Shown here: positions 63,596 to 64,000 of the stretch, piece by piece
Layout of the letters: every line of letters starts with the position of its first letter
Numbering within the stretch: the stretch's first letter is position 1
From: Gammaproteobacteria bacterium
GTDB taxonomy: Bacteria > Pseudomonadota > Gammaproteobacteria > Tenderiales > Tenderiaceae
NCBI GenBank assembly: GCA_016200485.1
Contig: JACQEP010000022.1
Span: 1 to 64,000, forward strand
Direction: 5' to 3'
Length of the DNA stretch: 64,000 nucleotides
Translations under genes and position numbers: made by a program
Notes under the pieces: model-generated
What the model saw: the letters and a program-made list of their open reading frames with translations, nothing else
What the model was told of the DNA's origin: nothing
The model's database searches: none

Positions 63596-64000
63596 ATGCG
63601 GGTATTAGGTATCGAGACGTCCTGCGACGAGACCGGCATCGCGATTTATGACAGTGAGGCCGGGCTGCTGGCCCACGCCCTGTATAGCCAGGTGCAATTG
63701 CATGATGATTATGGCGGGGTGGTGCCGGAACTGGCCTCGCGTGACCATGTGCGCAAGACCCTGCCCCTGATTCGGCAGGTGTTGGCCGAGGCTGGGCTAA
63801 AAGGCGGTCAAATCAATGGGGTAGGCTATACCGCTGGGCCGGGGCTAATCGGGGCTCTGTTGGTGGGGGCGGCGATTGGCCGCAGCCTGGCCTGGGCCTG
63901 GGGGGTGCCCGCGGTGGCGGTGCACCATATGGAGGGGCACCTGCTGGCGCCGATGCTGGAACCGGCGCCGCCTGAGTTCCCCTTTGTCGCGCTGCTGGTC
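63596..64000 (+). CDS. tsaD: tRNA N6-adenosine threonylcarbamoyltransferase TsaD, 5-prime part
   Basis: The first 135 codons of TsaD run off the window edge. [19 protein letters not shown], the metal-binding [12 protein letters not shown] and [16 protein letters not shown] are typical. TsaD completes t6A37 synthesis on tRNAs reading ANN codons. In many Gammaproteobacteria it is divergent from rpsU; here rpsU is 18.5 kb to the left, in the same relative orientation. Confidence 0.97.
   Translation, partial: MRVLGIETSCDETGIAIYDSEAGLLAHALYSQVQLHDDYGGVVPELASRDHVRKTLPLIRQVLAEAGLKGGQINGVGYTAGPGLIGALLVGAAIGRSLAWAWGVPAVAVHHMEGHLLAPMLEPAPPEFPFVALLV

Overview
The window looks like chromosomal DNA of a Gammaproteobacterium. 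Several gene neighbourhoods are typical of that class: glnA with ntrBC, lptD-surA-pdxA-rsmA, glyQ/glyS-gmhB-plsC, petABC, and rpsU-yqeY-dnaG-rpoD. The redox genes (petABC, several c-type cytochromes, an ncgABC-nirK-like copper cluster, a TusA-type sulfur carrier) suggest a respiring, possibly chemolithotrophic organism. I cannot name the genus from the sequence alone.

Layout. 0-8 kb: end of an IS110-type transposase, an AAA/DUF4143 ATPase, then a nitrogen-control block (ntrC, ntrB, glnA) interrupted by an oppositely oriented MntA/HepT toxin-antitoxin pair. The glnA upstream region carries a textbook sigma-54 promoter and NtrC boxes. A PP-loop ATPase with a TusA-like sulfur carrier follows. 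8-14 kb: repeats, an outer-membrane barrel and the ncgA-ncgB-ncgC-nirK-like cluster. 14-20 kb: a fused glyQ-glyS gene whose linker is a palindromic insertion, then gmhB, a PlsC-type acyltransferase, a membrane protein and YceI. 20-27 kb: rsmA, pdxA, surA and lptD, divergent from an AmgK-like kinase. 27-34 kb: a pentapeptide protein, a PilZ-like protein and an RND efflux pair. 34-40 kb: a cytochrome lipoprotein, petABC, a TPR glycosyltransferase-like protein and a RES/Xre toxin-antitoxin pair. 40-45 kb: a tRNA, rpoD, dnaG, yqeY and rpsU. 45-50.6 kb: moeB, a Kelch protein, moaA/C/D/E and a histidine phosphatase.

50.6-63.5 kb is the least ordinary part. It holds a secreted protein with tandem promoters, a LolA-like carrier, a ribbon-helix-helix/zinc-ribbon regulator with a palindromic operator, two outer-membrane barrel proteins, an MMPL/RND exporter, a very large TPR plus beta-barrel protein, and a convergent ABC-2 exporter. 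The ABC ATPase ends in a Trp/Gln-rich tail, and the RND exporter carries a short Trp/Gly/Gln-rich insert. I read this as an uncharacterised envelope transport system; its cargo is unknown. It lies, with the moa genes, between rpsU and tsaD, which are usually neighbours in this class.

Several families of palindromic repeats are scattered in intergenic regions. One of them sits inside the glycyl-tRNA synthetase gene. I saw no CRISPR array, rRNA gene or complete insertion sequence.
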